The notes beneath the pieces were generated by a model. It ran no database searches. It was not told where the DNA came from and saw nothing but the letters and a program-made list of their open reading frames with translations. A stretch of DNA of 64,000 nucleotides from Aphelocoma coerulescens (taxonomy: Eukaryota > Chordata > Aves > Passeriformes > Corvidae). The stretch covers positions 7,993,301-8,057,300 of the forward strand of contig NW_027184085.1 in assembly GCF_041296385.1 (NCBI RefSeq), written 5' to 3'. The translations under genes and the position numbers were made by a program. Positions 1-13,486 of this stretch are shown piece after piece (the stretch's first letter is position 1; every line of letters begins with the position of its first letter).

Positions 1-3000
1 TATCTGACCAGGTTCTTATGGAACTGTTGCCTCCTCCTACTCTATATGACAGCTGACCTCCCTGATAATCAAAGTACGACACAGATGGCAGCTGCACAGC
101 TGAGGTAAACATGAAATGGTCTCTGTGACAGCCCAGAAGAGTCATTGTTTTCCCATCCCTAAATCAGATGGCAATCTAGGATCCCAGCCAGACCTATCTT
201 CCCCCAAGCATTAAAAGCACACAAGGAATGAAAAGACACTGTAGTCGAAAGGGTGAGAAACAGTTTCACTAAGATTTTGTGTTGCAGGAGGTCTTCAGAT
301 ACTTTTAAGATACACTTTTAATCCATGGCAAGGACTTTGATTTTCTTTAATTACTTCATATATTGGTGAGGTATTAATTAAAACATGAGAGAGAGTCACC
401 TTTTAGGGGCAAAAGGTTTTGAATTCTTCTTGCTGACCAGCATGACAACAGTATTTATGCTGATGGCCAAAAAGGACATTTCTGACTCTAGTTCCATTTC
501 CAGAAAACCTCATGGTGCATTATTTGAATCGGCACACGTCGCCAGGGGTTGAATAAGACAGTTTCTCCACACTCCACAACGGAGTACCGACACTTACTAA
601 ATTATGCTGTTAAATACTGTAGTATGGCTATAAAAGACAATGAAGGCCCGTGGAAAGATGCCAGCCCCTTTCTGAGAGAGAGAGCACTTTTTGGAACCCT
701 GCCTGTGGCCCGTAATTTTCACTTCCTCCTACGACAGTCTGAAGTGACATGAAAGGACTTGTAAAGTCAAGTCCAGGAGGATGGTGGGGATTTGAAGGAG
801 TAAAGATAAAGTTAGAATGTTGATGGTAGCATTTGACCAACTTGAACTTTGCCAGGAAAGAAGGAAGGAGCCAACTCTCCCACACATCTCCATAGCAGAC
901 CACACTGGAAAAAAAAATTCCAGCCTGAAAAATCCACATTTTTCAGCCCAGATGGGGCCAAAATATTGAAAACATGTAAACTTTTAATGGAGAAAACTGC
1001 TCAATCAAAAGCAGCAAAACTTGACAGAAAAGTTGCTAGCTAGCAAGATATTTCAGTATTTCATGGGAAATGGCCCTTGGTGAAGGAAAAGAACAAATGG
1101 CAGAGGATGGGAGGATGGAAGAATGGCTTACACAAACTGAGTCTTGTCAGGTACTGCAGCACTTCACATGGACCTTGACATGTACAACCAATAATGAAGT
1201 CCTTTAAGTCCAGCAAGCTCAAAATTAAATACCTTTTCTTACTAGTGATTACAAAGGAGTTGAAGGATAGAGAAGGACTCAAGATGGACCTCTGTGAAAA
1301 ATATTTCATCAGGAAAGATTTGTCCTTCTCCAGTGGTCATAATATGACTTGTCACACTCTGTGTGCCTAAAACCCTTTACTGCAGGAACACAGACAAAAT
1401 GGTGTTGCACACAAAGCTTAAAAACAACACTGAGGAACAACAACAAAAACAAAACCAGTGCATTCCAACTATTCGGGTCAACCCAGTGATGGCGCCTGAC
1501 AAACAATGCACACAATATTTTGCCCTCCTGTTTGCTACCACAGTTCTACAGAGGATGGTTAGTTCATTAGAGGAAGGCTCAATCAGAGGAATATAACAAT
1601 GAGGTGGAGATGGGTGAGCCAAATTCCACAGGAATTTTAGTCTTTTATGTTGACACATATCTTCATATATTTCTTATATCCCCACACCTATAAATTTATA
1701 CACAAATCCAGCCAATCACTCAGCCTAAAAGGTGTGTCCTTAGTTGTCTTACATGTAAGCCATCATGGTCAAAACTGGAGAGCAGCAGAATTTTCTTAGC
1801 AGCAGTGTTTGAACAGAGAGAGACTTGGATTTACCCAAAACACCCTGTATTCATTTTCTGGGCTGGGCGTTCACTGGAGGTGATTCTTTGTTACACATTG
1901 TCTCTGGAACAGACCGAGCTTGAGGCATGATTTTTGAATTCATTAAAAATTCAGAACAACTCTGGTGGCTGCAGAAAACCTTCACATGGTTCCTAGGGAT
2001 AACTGTCAGCAAAGCTCAGAGGTACCTTATTCCACACAACCTAGTCCTTAAAACTCTGTCCAGCCCGGGCATATGTGGACAGTGATTGCCAGAAGTACTT
2101 CTTAGGGAAAGGATTTGAAAGGAGCTGTTAAGCCCAGCGATACAGGGCAGCCTGGAGAGCTCCTGCCCAGCCCCTCCTGCCACCATGAGGGAGGGAAAGA
2201 GTGTTAGAAAGTGCTTTGCCTAAATGCCAGGATGTCTGACACCGTCACAAAACACACACGTAGTGCACAAGGGAACACCACCAGCTTCCAGAGAGTGAGG
2301 GGACCTGAAATGCAGGAAACAGCATGAAGGAAAATGTTAAGCCTTGTCACCCAAAATAAAGTTTACGTCAAAGAAAATCCCCTGTACCAACAGCATAGGA
2401 GTCGCTTTCCTTCCCCCCCACCCTTCGCTGTTTTCTCATCTCCACTGCAATTTTGGAGCAAAATTCTCAGTGCAGTTGGTCACAGCGGTTCAGCTGGGGA
2501 CAGGGATGAGTATCAGGGGAGGAACAAAACACACAGAAGGGTCCCTTTTACATTTTCAGAGACACAGACTGTATTTTCCCCTTTCCCTCGGGCTCTGTCA
2601 CTTCACTTTCAACTCCCACAAGTAGCGCTTGGAGAGCAAAGAAAGTGGGGGAGAGGTGTGAGAAAGCTGAGCTGTTCGCCTGGAGGAGAACAGGGATTCA
2701 GGCACTGGCAGATGAGCTCTACAAATACTGCCATGGTGTCCTCAGGTCCTGCCACGTGCTCCTGCCTCCTCAGCCCCTGCCACGGGCACCCTCACACGTC
2801 AGGGGGGATGGAGGGGCGTATGGAGCCCTGACCAAGGAAAATTGATGAGATGCTAGACTCCCAGAGACAGGCAAAGGTTTCCCCCTCTGCTGCAGGAATG
2901 AAAGGTTGGTAATAAACTGTGGGGATAAATGGCAGCACCTTCCCTCACTGCTCGTGTCTGCTCCCTGAGCAGGTGTTGGACCATGGCAAGGAGGGCAGAA

Positions 3001-3218
3001 GAAGGGATTTAGTGAACAGCCATGGCCTCTGTGACAGCAGGCATCAAAAACACTCCCCTACGCCAGCTGTCTTCAGACAGGACTGTTCTTGGTCCATGGT
3101 TTCCCTGGCTGCAAGATGTCATTTGTTTCTCTACCTCATACTTCCCAACCCAACAAATTCCTTTTCAAGCAAAAGTCTTTCCTCCACCTCCTCCTCCCCA
3201 TTATAAATATATGAGGGG

Positions 3219-3282
3219 GAAAAAACAACAACAACAACAAGAACTACCAAAAAACAAAACAAAACAAAACAAAAAAAACAGC
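3219..3282 (+). repeat. A-rich simple repeat (CAA)n and (AAAAC)n
   Basis: The sequence shows about five CAA units, then four AAAAC units, then an A run. This is a compound A-rich microsatellite. It may be the decayed tail of a retroposed sequence, but no retroposon body is recognisable upstream. Confidence 0.8.
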
Positions 3283-5321
3283 AACCATACAACCAAGCCT
3301 TGACATAAATCCTTTTGGCTCAGGTTTTTTGACAAATACTAGTGTTTCTTTATCCTTCACATTTCACTCCAACAACTCTGAGTAAGAGTTTCTATCAAAG
3401 CTCAGCTCTTGAGTCTTCTCCATGAAGCACCTTGGGAGAAGTCACTGTGTTGAAGCTGGGCAGGGGAACTCTTCCTCTGCCTGTGGAGAGTGGATAAGAC
3501 ATGGAGTGGGCATGTGCCCAGGACACTGCAGCATGGTCTGTCTGTAGATATTCTGTTTTATTTCATTGCAGGCATCACTTCAAGCATTGTTATAGTGGAA
3601 ATGATCCCATCTAGCTGCCAATACCACCATCTGAGCTTGAGATCATCACTGTGGGTCAGCAGAGCTGTAGTCATCAGAACTGACTGCATCATCAGATTGC
3701 ATGCACAAAATCTGTGACAAAGACCAGAACCAAGGTCCAAACCCCAAACCTTCGCTTCCTTCTTGAGTGCTGCAGCCATGAGGCTGCTCCTTTCTGCTCT
3801 TCTTGGCTGCAGACCGAGATGCAACATTGAACTGTCCACCTGACCTGAGCCTTTCCCAGAGGATTTGATACCAAGGTGTGTGAAACTGCATCCAAGTGCT
3901 TCCCTCCCAATGCCAGAGCTGGCAGAAAAGCAGAGGGGAGTCAGAACACGTAAGCATACAGAGAGGAAAGGAGGTCTTTGCTCCTGGCACTGGGGACTTA
4001 CCAGAGTTGCTGAGAGTTCAAGTGGATCCAGCCAACAGTTTTGGATCCCCTGCTGAGGTTCAGACCAGGCTTACAGACCTCACCTTCACAGAAGAAGGAA
4101 GCAGGGGGATAGTTTTGCTGGATCTCACCTGTACCTAAGTTCTAGGCAGTGAATGAAGGAAAAACCTAAATTCCTGTCCAGCCAGTGGGGCAGAACAGCT
4201 CCATTTCAAGGCTTCAGAGAAACAACTTCTACTGAAATTGTCAGATAGAGTCTTGAAAAAAATAACCCTCTCTGATGTCTGGCTAGCAAACGCCACTGCC
4301 CCCTCCAGGGCACCAGCTACCTAAAATACAGATGCAAGTCTGGTGCCTAAGCCAAGCACACCTGCTAATGCTCAACTTTCGTATTTTAACCTCAAGAGAA
4401 GCTCCTGTTATGGTGAAATATATGGGGCAGCAGACCATGGCAGCAGAGCTAAAGCCCATAGATCATGGAGTTAAATATTCTAGTGTGGGCTGAAAGTGAG
4501 AGCACACAGTTTCAGCTCATGTGTTGGTTGAAGTTATGAGCACGCGAGAAAAGGGGATTTATAATGAGAATGGCAATTCAACCTCAATTATAGTGCACGA
4601 CTGTCTGCACACTATAAACTGAAGGTTTAATAATGAGGCAAGAAGGCTGAAGGAGAGAATTTCATTGTGTCTGTTTCACAGCCTGGAATTCTTACTAAAT
4701 TCATCAGATTACGTGAGTTCTCCTGACAACTGTAGCAGTATAACTAATTTTAAAGGGGTTTATTGTATATTCAGACTGCAACAGAAGATACGGGCAGAGA
4801 AAACCTCACAGCGAAAGAGAACTCCAGATTGAGGACTATAATGTATATGAGATTTGAAAGAAGTAAGTGCTAAAAGATGTAGACAGCAGTTTTTCAGGGT
4901 CCTTAACCTTGATGAATAAATGAATAAAATCCCTTAAAAAATTGCAGTGTTTCTTTCAAGTGGTTTCCAGCATGTTAATGATCAAGAGAAGCTGAGAAAA
5001 TTGCTGGGAAAGGAGATGACTTTCCTCAATATGCTTTTACCACAGAGACTATGAGAGAGACATGAATTGTAAGCAAATAATACGCAAAATATGACAGAGA
5101 GAGAAGAAGAGAGTCTCTTTATCTGTCCATAATGCATTTGCATACAGATGTGTTGACTGCAAGACTTTGTGATGCTGCCAAATCAAAGCTTTAATGGAGA
5201 GTTGGAGCCTTCCAGTTCTTCCATATCCAGGTACTTAGGACTCTCCTGTGTTGTGTTTACCTGACTACACCAAAAGAAAGAGAAAAGTACCGAATTTGAA
5301 AAGGGACACAGAGAATACACA

Positions 5322-5361
5322 AAGGCTTTATCCACCACCATAAGGCTTTATCCACCACCAT
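5322..5361 (+). repeat. 20-bp perfect tandem duplication
   Basis: The 20-mer aaggctttatccaccaccat occurs twice back to back without mismatch. A perfect copy suggests a recent slippage or small duplication event. Confidence 0.9.
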
Positions 5362-5875
5362 CCCACTCACCGTATACAACACCCCTCCAGCTAATAATGA
5401 ATGACAAAGGGAAATGAGTTGCCCACCCCTCTAATTTCTATCACCAAAGTCTCCTAAGTATTGAAAAAAAATTTAAAGGCACACCAGGCAAATGCAGTAC
5501 AGAAAAGGGGCATCTCCTCACCTTCTGCCAGAGAGGAAGGGAATGTCTTTTTGGTGTCCTGGCATGGCCTTGCCCAAGGGAACTGGTGGAAGGCGCAACT
5601 AAGACAGGGAGCATCAGGCACTAAAGGGCAACTTGTCTGCTAAAAAGTATTCCAGATTTAAAAAGCCATAAAATGGCAAGTGAGAAAGGGGTGCTGAAGG
5701 ATAAAATTTTGAAGGGATCATCTCTAGCAAGGTTTTTCACCCCTCTATTTTACTGTCTGACAGTCCTTGAAGACAATGCTCTTGCCTCTCCCTGTCTTTG
5801 AACTCTCCCCAGCACCACCATCACCCACACACCCCTTTTCTCTCCTGGCCCCACCAACCTCCAGGTAATAATGCA

Positions 5876-6050
5876 GCTGATTAGATCTTTCATCATTTTT
5901 ATTGTTATCCACCCGCAGATTAATAAAACAGCGCTCCGGCTGTTTCTGGCTGACCACATTCCCTAATTTATCATAAAGGCTTAGCCTGAAACACTTCTGT
6001 CTGACATGTGGGGAGAGCTTCAGCCCCTCCCAGCTCAGCACAGCTGCGGG
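5876..6050. other. candidate conserved non-coding element
   Basis: This is an AT-rich, motif-dense island inside more GC-rich sequence. It contains homeodomain-type cores (attaataaa at about 5919, ctaattta at about 5963) and the phrase 'atcataaaggc'. No open frame or transposon similarity explains it. The call rests on composition and texture only; conservation was not measured. Confidence 0.25.
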
Positions 6051-7711
6051 AGAGCTGTGGTCCGCAGCAATACCCGTATTCTCACCTCACAGAGCAGAAG
6101 TTAACGCGCCACAGCCGAGCTGCTAAAGCAAAATTACCAGAGATTGGTACCAGAGTCACAGAGGTGGAAAAATGGGGAGTTAACTCCAGCTCACTGGAGC
6201 ACACAGCTTCATATCTGTACTGTCTCTTAATATGAGGGAATATGCTCTTAAAGCACTCCAAATTTTCTGTTTAAAGACAATAATTGCAAGGGTGACTTAA
6301 CATGGCCTTAGGGACCATCCTGTAAGAATTGGAAGACTTGATCCCTTAAAAGTCAAGCTGGAGGGATGATGAAACTGTCATTGGAGTTCCTACATATGCT
6401 CACCTTCTCCTTCTTGTCCCCTCTCTTCCCATCCTCTGCCATATCCCTTCCGTTCCCACTTTGCCTTTCTCCTTTCCAGGGTACTGGTTTAAACTCAGAA
6501 GAAATGCAAAACTCAAATGTCTTGCAGTCCAAAGGAGGATTTGAGCCCACACACTCAAAAACAATCCCCTCAAAATCTCACAGAGCTCTATGAAACTAAT
6601 GACCTCATTCATTTACTTGGAGCACATGACTGGCTAAGTGAAGGTGAGTTCATTTTTGAGTGGCCAGTGTTACACTGGGAGCAGCTGTGACCTACTCACT
6701 GTTCTACAACCCCAAGAAATAAAAAAGTGAAGAACTTCTGTCTGGCAGGCATTTCTGTAGGACTTTTCCTGTTTTAAACTGAACAACATAGAGAATTTTC
6801 AAATTACCAAAAGGGGAAAGAAAACCAAAATGGTGAAAAACTTTTTGTTAAAGAAAAACGTAGAAAAATTCTGCAGAACTGGTACTGATTTATATAACAA
6901 TTCCATTTAATGGAAAAAAGTAATTTTTCTGGTGAGAAATATTTTCAGGGGATACATTTCAGTTGTGGCTGTCAGCTGTTACTTGCCTTTCAATCACTGA
7001 CTAAGCCAAAGCAATCCTTGGCTTCAGAGCTGGGGTCTCATTTTGGGAAGAGCTGAGTGTAACAAGTAGTGGGGTGAAGGTGCAATAACGAGATCACACA
7101 GATACAACAGTCACCACGAGAGAACAGCCCTAGGGCAGAGCATGTGTGAAAACAGCTGCCTCCCAGCCAGGTATGCCCTGTCTGACTCCCTGCAGGCACT
7201 CAGAGATGTCCAACACAGTCTCTTCTACCAGACCTTAAGAAAACATTCATCTGAAAAAGAGCCTCAGACCTTTCAAGGTAGTGCAGTGACAGTGAGGTAG
7301 GTAAGGATGGAGCAGGAAACAGGCAGATAGGATATGAACTGCCTCCTCCTCAAAAACACTTGTCCACCTGGCTTACACAGATCTGTGGTAAAGACAAGCA
7401 TCCTTATCCCCTGCAATGCCAAACCATGGAGAACTGGCAGGATTGCTGGTCTCACAGGGAAAAGGTGTGAGCTGAGAACACACAGGAAAAGCCCAGAGCT
7501 GCCAGTCCCTTGCAATGAAAAACACCTTACCTATTCTGGTATCCAAAATATTCTCCTCACTTGGATCAGTTTCTGCTGCTGTATATTTCTTTCTTCTTGC
7601 TTTCATTTTCTGCTACTCCTTTTTCTTCTCTTCATTTTCAATTGAGCCACCCAAAGTTTCTGTGAGCTGAAGAATCAAGATTGATTTGCCTTGACTCAGG
7701 GCCAAGTCCCT
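6051..7711. other. non-coding stretch, nothing recognised
   Basis: No supported gene, RNA or transposon is visible. Short open frames overlap on both strands without motifs or splice-site framing. Confidence 0.45.
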
Positions 7712-7800
7712 TTGTGTGTGTCTCTTCGCGTGTGTGTGTGTGTGTGTGTCTGTGTCTGTGTCTGTGTCTGTGTCTGTGTGTGTTTGTCTCTCTTTGTGTT
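7712..7800 (+). repeat. (TG)n / (TGTGTC)n compound microsatellite
   Basis: A (TG) run at about 7730-7749 is followed by several TGTGTC hexamer units up to about 7778 and an imperfect TG/TC tail. A short open frame running through it (7716-7946) is an artefact of the repeat, because a TG/TC repeat lacks stop codons in these registers. Confidence 0.9.
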
Positions 7801-10030
7801 ATGAGAATCCTGGGCTTACCAGGGCCTGTGAAGGGATAATACTCATGAACATCAGGGGCAGCTCAGAGGACACACTTCCTCCATACCTTTCTTCACAAAA
7901 CACACAGGAGCTTAAGAACTTTGAGATTTCTTTCTCCTCTACCTAAACCTTCTTCAAAGGAGTTAAAAGTTAGCATTAGAGGGGCACCAACCAGCTGAAT
8001 GGCACATGAAGTACAATCCCATTAACGCTCCCACCTTTGAGAAGCCAGACCTTGGTGACACACATCCCCTCCTCCTTCTGCCTGATAGTTCATGCATGCT
8101 GCCTGATCTACTCCAGTCCTGGGTTCTCTTATATCCCGTGTCAGCTTCACCTCTTTCTCCCTTCCTCCCTCCAAAACCTGAGACAGAAAACAGCATTTAA
8201 AAAGACTATCAGGAGCTGGTTTTTGGAACAGAGACCTAAGCAACAAGTCCCTCATAAACAAGTGATGCTTTGCCCAACCAAGTCCAAAGGAAACCCTGAC
8301 AAAGTCAGGCTAAAATGGAGCAAGTGCAGGTTTGCTTAGCTTCTGCAGCCCAGGGAGGACATGGGGCTAATTCACAGCTCCCAGCCCAGCTCTGCAGTGA
8401 CAGATGCTGCCTGGAACTGAAGGAGAAATGATGATGCAGGGCCGTTCCCTTCGAGATGCCGTTCTGTCACCATGGAGGCAGACAGCGTGCTCTCAACAAG
8501 TTTATCTGCAAAGTAACATGAAAATTCCTCACAGCAGGAGAGATTTGACAGGACGTGCCTAGCACAGCTTTATAAAAAGGTTTCTTCAAATGCTTCCAAA
8601 TCCCATGGATCTTTTTCTTGCTTTATCATCCTTTTCAACATCCTTCTTTCTCTTGCTTTTTCTTTTTTTTAGCGCCTTCACAAGGCATGTTTATCAACAT
8701 CAAAGCACATTCTCCTACAGCTCAGTTTTTTTCCTTCTGAATCCACTCCTGCAAACTCTAAACTACTATTTCTCTCCACATCCAGTAACTTCACCAGGAG
8801 CAGAACTTGCGTCTGTGCACAAAATCTTTTTCAAAGTCTGGGCAGTATTGACATACTAACACAGGGACTGAGATCCCTTACTCATAGGTGAATTCCTCCG
8901 AGACAGAGCATTTGTATTTGATACTCCTGCAGACTCCACTGTGCCTAAGCTAAATTTTGATGGCTACCTCATCTCTGAATTTCTCCTACCTCCCATGCTG
9001 AACCAGAGGTGGAAGCTGCATTATATTCAGAGGCTGCATTCAGGATGTTCAGCTCAGACAAACAAGTGCTTTGCTCTGCTGGTGTCACCAGAGAGATGTC
9101 GAAGGCTTGGTCCTGTGGCCACCACACCGTGCTGCAGGCAGCCTGGGCTCAGGCAATTAATTGTCAAGTCCTTTCAGACTAGTTGCCTGGGCACAGCTCA
9201 GCCAGCCTGTCCACATGACAGGGCAGTGCTGAAGGTGCTGCAACCTGGCGTTTGCTCCCCATGCAGCCCCCAGGTCCCCTCAGGTGACAGATACTCTAGG
9301 AATAGGTATCTACACAGCTGATGTGAAGGAAAATTTGGACCCAAGACTAGGTCTAAGCCTCTAGCCCCACACCCTCAAAGCTGTTAAAACTTCTCCCTGA
9401 TTTCTTCCATTTTAAGGAAGAGCTCAGCCATGTTCTGTCAAGTTCTAGAAGCATGAGTGTATCTGCATGGCATAGGTAGGAAAGTTTTCAAGGCCCAGAC
9501 TGGTCTGCAGCTGTGTTCCAGGCAAGACTACCTCATACAGGTCTGCTTTCATTAAAAACACCAAGGCAAATCCCACAGGATCTTTAAAATCCAGACCTGG
9601 ATCAGCTGGTAATCCCCACCTAGCAGAGCCTTACATCTCTTCTTCTCAGCAGTGCCAATGCATGGGGGCAGGCTGGGCACAGGGGCAGCTTCAGAGAGGT
9701 CTTCTCCACCTTTTGGAAAATTTCATTTGGCAACTGGCCGTGGGAAAGATAGAAACTGAGTTAAAGGATATGTAGTCACTCTCCTCAGTGCATAAAGGGC
9801 TGTGTGTGTTGGGGTGGGGATGGGAGAAGGTGAAAGGGTAGTTGGAAGCGTGAAGTTTGAAGGTGAAAAAAGTCTTTATATCTGGATTAGTGGAGTCCTG
9901 GGGCCTTCAAAAATAGTTAAAATTCCCTTTTTTGAGTAATGGAGAAGTAGTTTGCATTGATCTTAAGAATTTGCTTATAGTTTTCCCTGGAGTTCAATGT
10001 ACTGGGGAGTGCAAAGCTGACACAGCTCAA
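7801..10030. other. non-coding stretch, nothing recognised
   Basis: No exon or transposon could be supported. The 126-codon open frame at 8941-9321 has no family motif, and a pyrimidine-rich tract at about 8590-8740 gives low-complexity translations. Confidence 0.45.
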
Positions 10031-10039
10031 AAGTTTTAT

Positions 10040-10275
10040 GAACCTCAGGTAACAGCGTGAAAGGAAATTTTAATAAATATTACATTTATTTAAATTTAAT
10101 TTCTTTCCTTGTTAATAATAAAAGCCAACCTTGGTCTTCTGGGCTTTTCTCATATGCCTGCTTAATACAGCAGTGAAATCGTGGAATTATTTATATTTTA
10201 ACTTCATTTTCAGTAAATCGTCAATCATTCACCTTTCAAAAGCATTAAATTCAGAGACGAACAGCAGGGGAGAGG
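10040..10275. other. AT-rich island, candidate conserved non-coding element
   Basis: The stretch is strongly AT-rich compared with its flanks. It carries several homeobox-type and MEF2-like AT cores (aatttaatttc at about 10095, gttaataataaaa at about 10111, attatttatatttta at about 10186). There is no coding frame and no recognisable repeat. Function is inferred only from composition. Confidence 0.25.
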
Positions 10276-11664
10276 GAGACTGAAAAATAAATATTGACTT
10301 TCAGGGGTTTGTTTTGGGTTTTTTTAAACACAGGGTAAGAAATAGAAGCTGTTGTGGATGATGAGTAAAAGCACAGAAAAAGTAAAATATATTTGTGCCT
10401 ATAGATTTCTCCCCATCATAGTCCTGCAACTCTATTTCTGTTTTGTTTGCAGGAAGCTACAGCAGTACCTACGGGCAGTGGCCCTTGTTGGCTTAAAGAG
10501 GCTCTTGGCTGAAAATTTTGGGTCTGCTTATCATTGAGTAAATGGTCTTCCACAGACAGGACACCCACTACTAGCCATAGACACTGCTATTGTCAGCAGC
10601 AGCAGAGATCCCCAGGAAAACCCAAGAAAAGAGGCATGACAGAATTGAGAAACCCACCAGGATCGCAATATAGTGACACTTGTGCCATGTGAAGATGCCA
10701 CAGCTTCTTCCTTTCAAGTTCAGTAGCTCAATCAATGCCTAAGATAATGACAGCCTCTTGCTACTGGTCTCTCCTGTCCTCTGAGACAGAAGGACTACAG
10801 CCAGCTGCCCCCTCAGGTGCTCTAGAAGCCTTCTGTAGGGCTCTTGCTGTTCTGTGAGTGATGGCATCTCTTAACTCCCCACGTAAAATCCACCCTCTCT
10901 ACCAAACTCACCTGCTATTCCTCCCCCTAAACCACCTGAAATCCCAGCCTGTGCAGGCTGAAACGCATCAAGAGGGGCTAAACATGGCCTGGCAGATATG
11001 TGGAGAGCAGGCAAAGGCCATTCATCACGTGTTGTGCTCATGACCCCCTCAGGGGACATTCAAGTCAGAGCCAAAGACCACAGCAAGGGGAGGACAGCCC
11101 TCTATCTCAGGCTTCACAGCACCCCAGTGAGCCACCTGAAAGACTGGGTTCAACTTCAGCTACACAGCCTTGCTTCAAAGGCCCCCGCAGGTGAAATCTC
11201 TTCCAAGACCTTTGGCAATTTGCTCCTAGAGATAATGACCAACACAACAAGTGCCTGGATCTCTGCTCTTGTGTATTTGTGTTTGGCTTGTGGGCACTGG
11301 TCTGTCTTGTGCCTTTCTTTCTCTCTGAGGTTTAAGAGTCCTCTGCAGCAGGTGCACACACACAGCAGGCTGCCACTCAAGCTTGCTGATGAGCTGAACA
11401 AATTGCTCTCTTGGAAGCATTTTCTCCAGCCCAGATTTGTGTGGGTTTCTGCATCCTCTCCAATTTCTTGTTTTCCTTAACAGAGCACATGTCCCCACAC
11501 TGGAGATGGGCTTCTGTTGTCCGACCCCTTCCAAAGGTAAAACTAGTCCCATCCTTTCACCAGCCTCCTTCAAGCTGATATCAGCTAGTCCCACCACCAT
11601 ACTGAAAGTACAGGTTCAGATGAAGGACCTCCCTTTAGGACCTCTTAATCTCCTTTAGAGTCAT
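10276..11664. other. non-coding stretch, nothing recognised
   Basis: No supported feature. Open frames at 10858-11480 overlap on both strands and have no recognisable domain. Confidence 0.4.
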
Positions 11665-11671
11665 TGCCTTC

Positions 11672-12382
11672 CAGAGGCACTCCGCACACTGGGACTGGAC
11701 AGCTGGAAAGCAGCTTGGCAGAGAAGGACCTGGGGGTCCTGGTGAACACCAAGCTGACTACGAGCCATCAATGTGCCCCTGCCACAAACAGGGCCAACAG
11801 GGCTGCATTAGGCTGATCACTGCCAGCAGATGGAGGGAGAAGATCCTTCTCCTCTACTCGGCACAGGTGAGACAGGCCTGGAGTGCTGTGTCCAGCTCTG
11901 GGCCCCCAGTACCAGACAGTGAACAGTGTATTGGAACAAGTCCCACAAAGAGCCACAAAAACAATGAATGAATTGGGGCATCTGATGTGTGAGGAAAGAC
12001 TGAGAGCTGCACTGGCCAGTGTGTTGAAGAGAAGGGGATCTTAAGAGGATATTATCAGTAAGTATAAATATCTGGTGGGTGCAAGTAAAGAAGATAGATT
12101 CAGAGTCTTCTCAGTGGTGCCAGGGAAAGGTCAAGAAGCACAAACTGAAATACAGGAAATTCCATTTAAATGCAAGAAAAAGCTCTTTTAACTGTGATCA
12201 TGCTAAAACACTGCAACAAATTTCTAGAGAGGTTGTAGAGTCTCCATCTTTGGACATATTCAAAACACAACTGGATGTGGTCCTGAGCAACCTGCTCTGG
12301 CTGCCCCTACTCTGAGCAGAAGGGGTTGGAGTAGATGATCCCCAGAGGTGCCTTCCAACCTCAGCTGCTCTGTGATACTGAA
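11672..12382 (+). mobile_element. CR1 LINE fragment, 3' end, sense orientation
   Basis: This is the 3' part of a chicken-repeat-1 non-LTR retrotransposon, truncated at its 5' side as is usual for CR1. Diagnostic wording includes 'gggactggacagctgg', 'aaggacctgggggtcctggt', 'ctctactcggcacaggt' and the 3' UTR phrases 'ctgctctggctgcccc' and 'ccttccaacctcagctg'. It covers the end of the reverse-transcriptase frame and the 3' UTR. The coding frame is broken by small deletions and stops, for example around 11900-12060, so it is a dead copy. It lies next to an older antisense LINE relic (about 12500-12735). Confidence 0.9.
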
Positions 12383-12499
12383 TACTGATGTTCACCAGTC
12401 CATACTTCCATCTGTCCTCCTGGTTCCTATTCTCTCTCCCAGTTTGATGCTGTGAAAATGTATGTTCTACATGCCTGGACTGCTGATGTCCTTTACACA

Positions 12500-12735
12500 C
12501 ATCCTCAAGCCATATTAATCACTCCTCCAAACTTTAGGTTATCTGTACAATTTAGCCAGCAGCGTTGTTTTTATGTATTTCCAGACCATTGATGGAAACA
12601 TTAATTTGCATCTAAGTTATGACTGCCTTCTCAGGAATGCCATAGGAAGGTGCTCATTAAACAGATTTCCTGCTCATAATTTCTGTCCAAGATCTGTCAA
12701 CCACCCATTGCTCAATCTATCAAATATCAGCACAT
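12500..12735 (-). mobile_element. old CR1/L3-type LINE relic, antisense
   Basis: Phrases such as 'ttatctgtacaatttagcc', 'ccagaccattgatggaaac' and 'gtcaaccacccattgctcaa' resemble the complement of the reverse-transcriptase region of old CR1/L3 elements (compare the common antisense phrase 'agatcattaatgaagatatt'). It is much more worn than the sense CR1 immediately before it, so the younger copy probably landed in or beside it. Boundaries are approximate. Confidence 0.5.
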
Positions 12736-13485
12736 AAAAGAAACAGATTTCCAGTCCATATAGTCTTTATATCCTATTTCTCTCCATTTAACAGCAACAG
12801 AGAGCTAGGAAATGACTGCAAGAACTGCAACACATCTACACCCCCACAAATTCTCCACACTTCTGGCAGCTGGATGTTTAGGAGCAGTAATGGCAACCAA
12901 ACTACTGGGTCCTACAGTCAGCAGTGGACCTCAATTACTCTACTTCTTTTTAAGTTGTTTGCTTGTAGTTGTTCACTGTCACAATGAATTCCCTAACAGG
13001 ACTGTATGCCCCAAGACAAACAACTTCCCCTTTTTTGTTTTAAACTTTTATGTGATATTTTCACTGGATGTTCTCTCCTCTCTGCCCCATGGGAAGCAGT
13101 GAGTCATTTTGCCTTCTTCATGTGATCAGTAGCACTCAAGATTTCTCAGCCTTCCATTCAGGCCACCTTGCTGAGACTTGTCAGCCTATTGTGTGACATA
13201 TTTCCAGGGAAGACATTCTATCATTCCAACTCCTTCCTTGGAGCTCGTGCTAGATCTCTGCAATAGCCAGGTGGGGTTTTGTCCTTTGCTGCCATCACAC
13301 CACACCGGCTTTGCAGCTCCCGATGGCCTGAAACCACCCCTGTCCAGGTTGCATCCAGATGGGACAACACATTTTCTTAGGAAGCAGGACAAAAACCTCT
13401 CTGGTTCACAAGGAAACAGAGGCTGGAGCCTTTACAAGCTTCTGCCCTTTGCACAAAAAGCATTCTCCTTCCCTGCTGCCCTCCC
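12736..13485. other. non-coding stretch, nothing recognised
   Basis: No supported gene or repeat. The 131-codon open frame at 13178-13573 runs into the simple repeat at 13487 and shows no motif. Confidence 0.4.
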
Positions 13486-13486
13486 C

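Larger units (their letters stand above)
1..5700. other. non-coding stretch, nothing recognised
   Basis: No exon, RNA gene or clear transposon could be supported here. Open frames are short (the longest about 165 codons at 2334-2831), without family motifs, and lie on both strands in overlapping registers, as expected of chance in moderately GC-rich DNA. The stretch contains an A-rich simple repeat near 3219-3282 and a 20-bp tandem duplication at 5322-5361. It is most simply intergenic DNA beyond the 3' end of the minus-strand gene at 36-63 kb, although an intron of a gene with no exon in the window cannot be excluded. Confidence 0.5.

Noticed and set aside
2334..2831. 165-codon plus-strand open frame
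   Set aside because: It overlaps a second plus-strand frame, has no domain, no conserved start context and no neighbouring exon.
7716..7946. 76-codon open frame through the TG repeat
   Set aside because: Valine, cysteine and serine runs come directly from the microsatellite.
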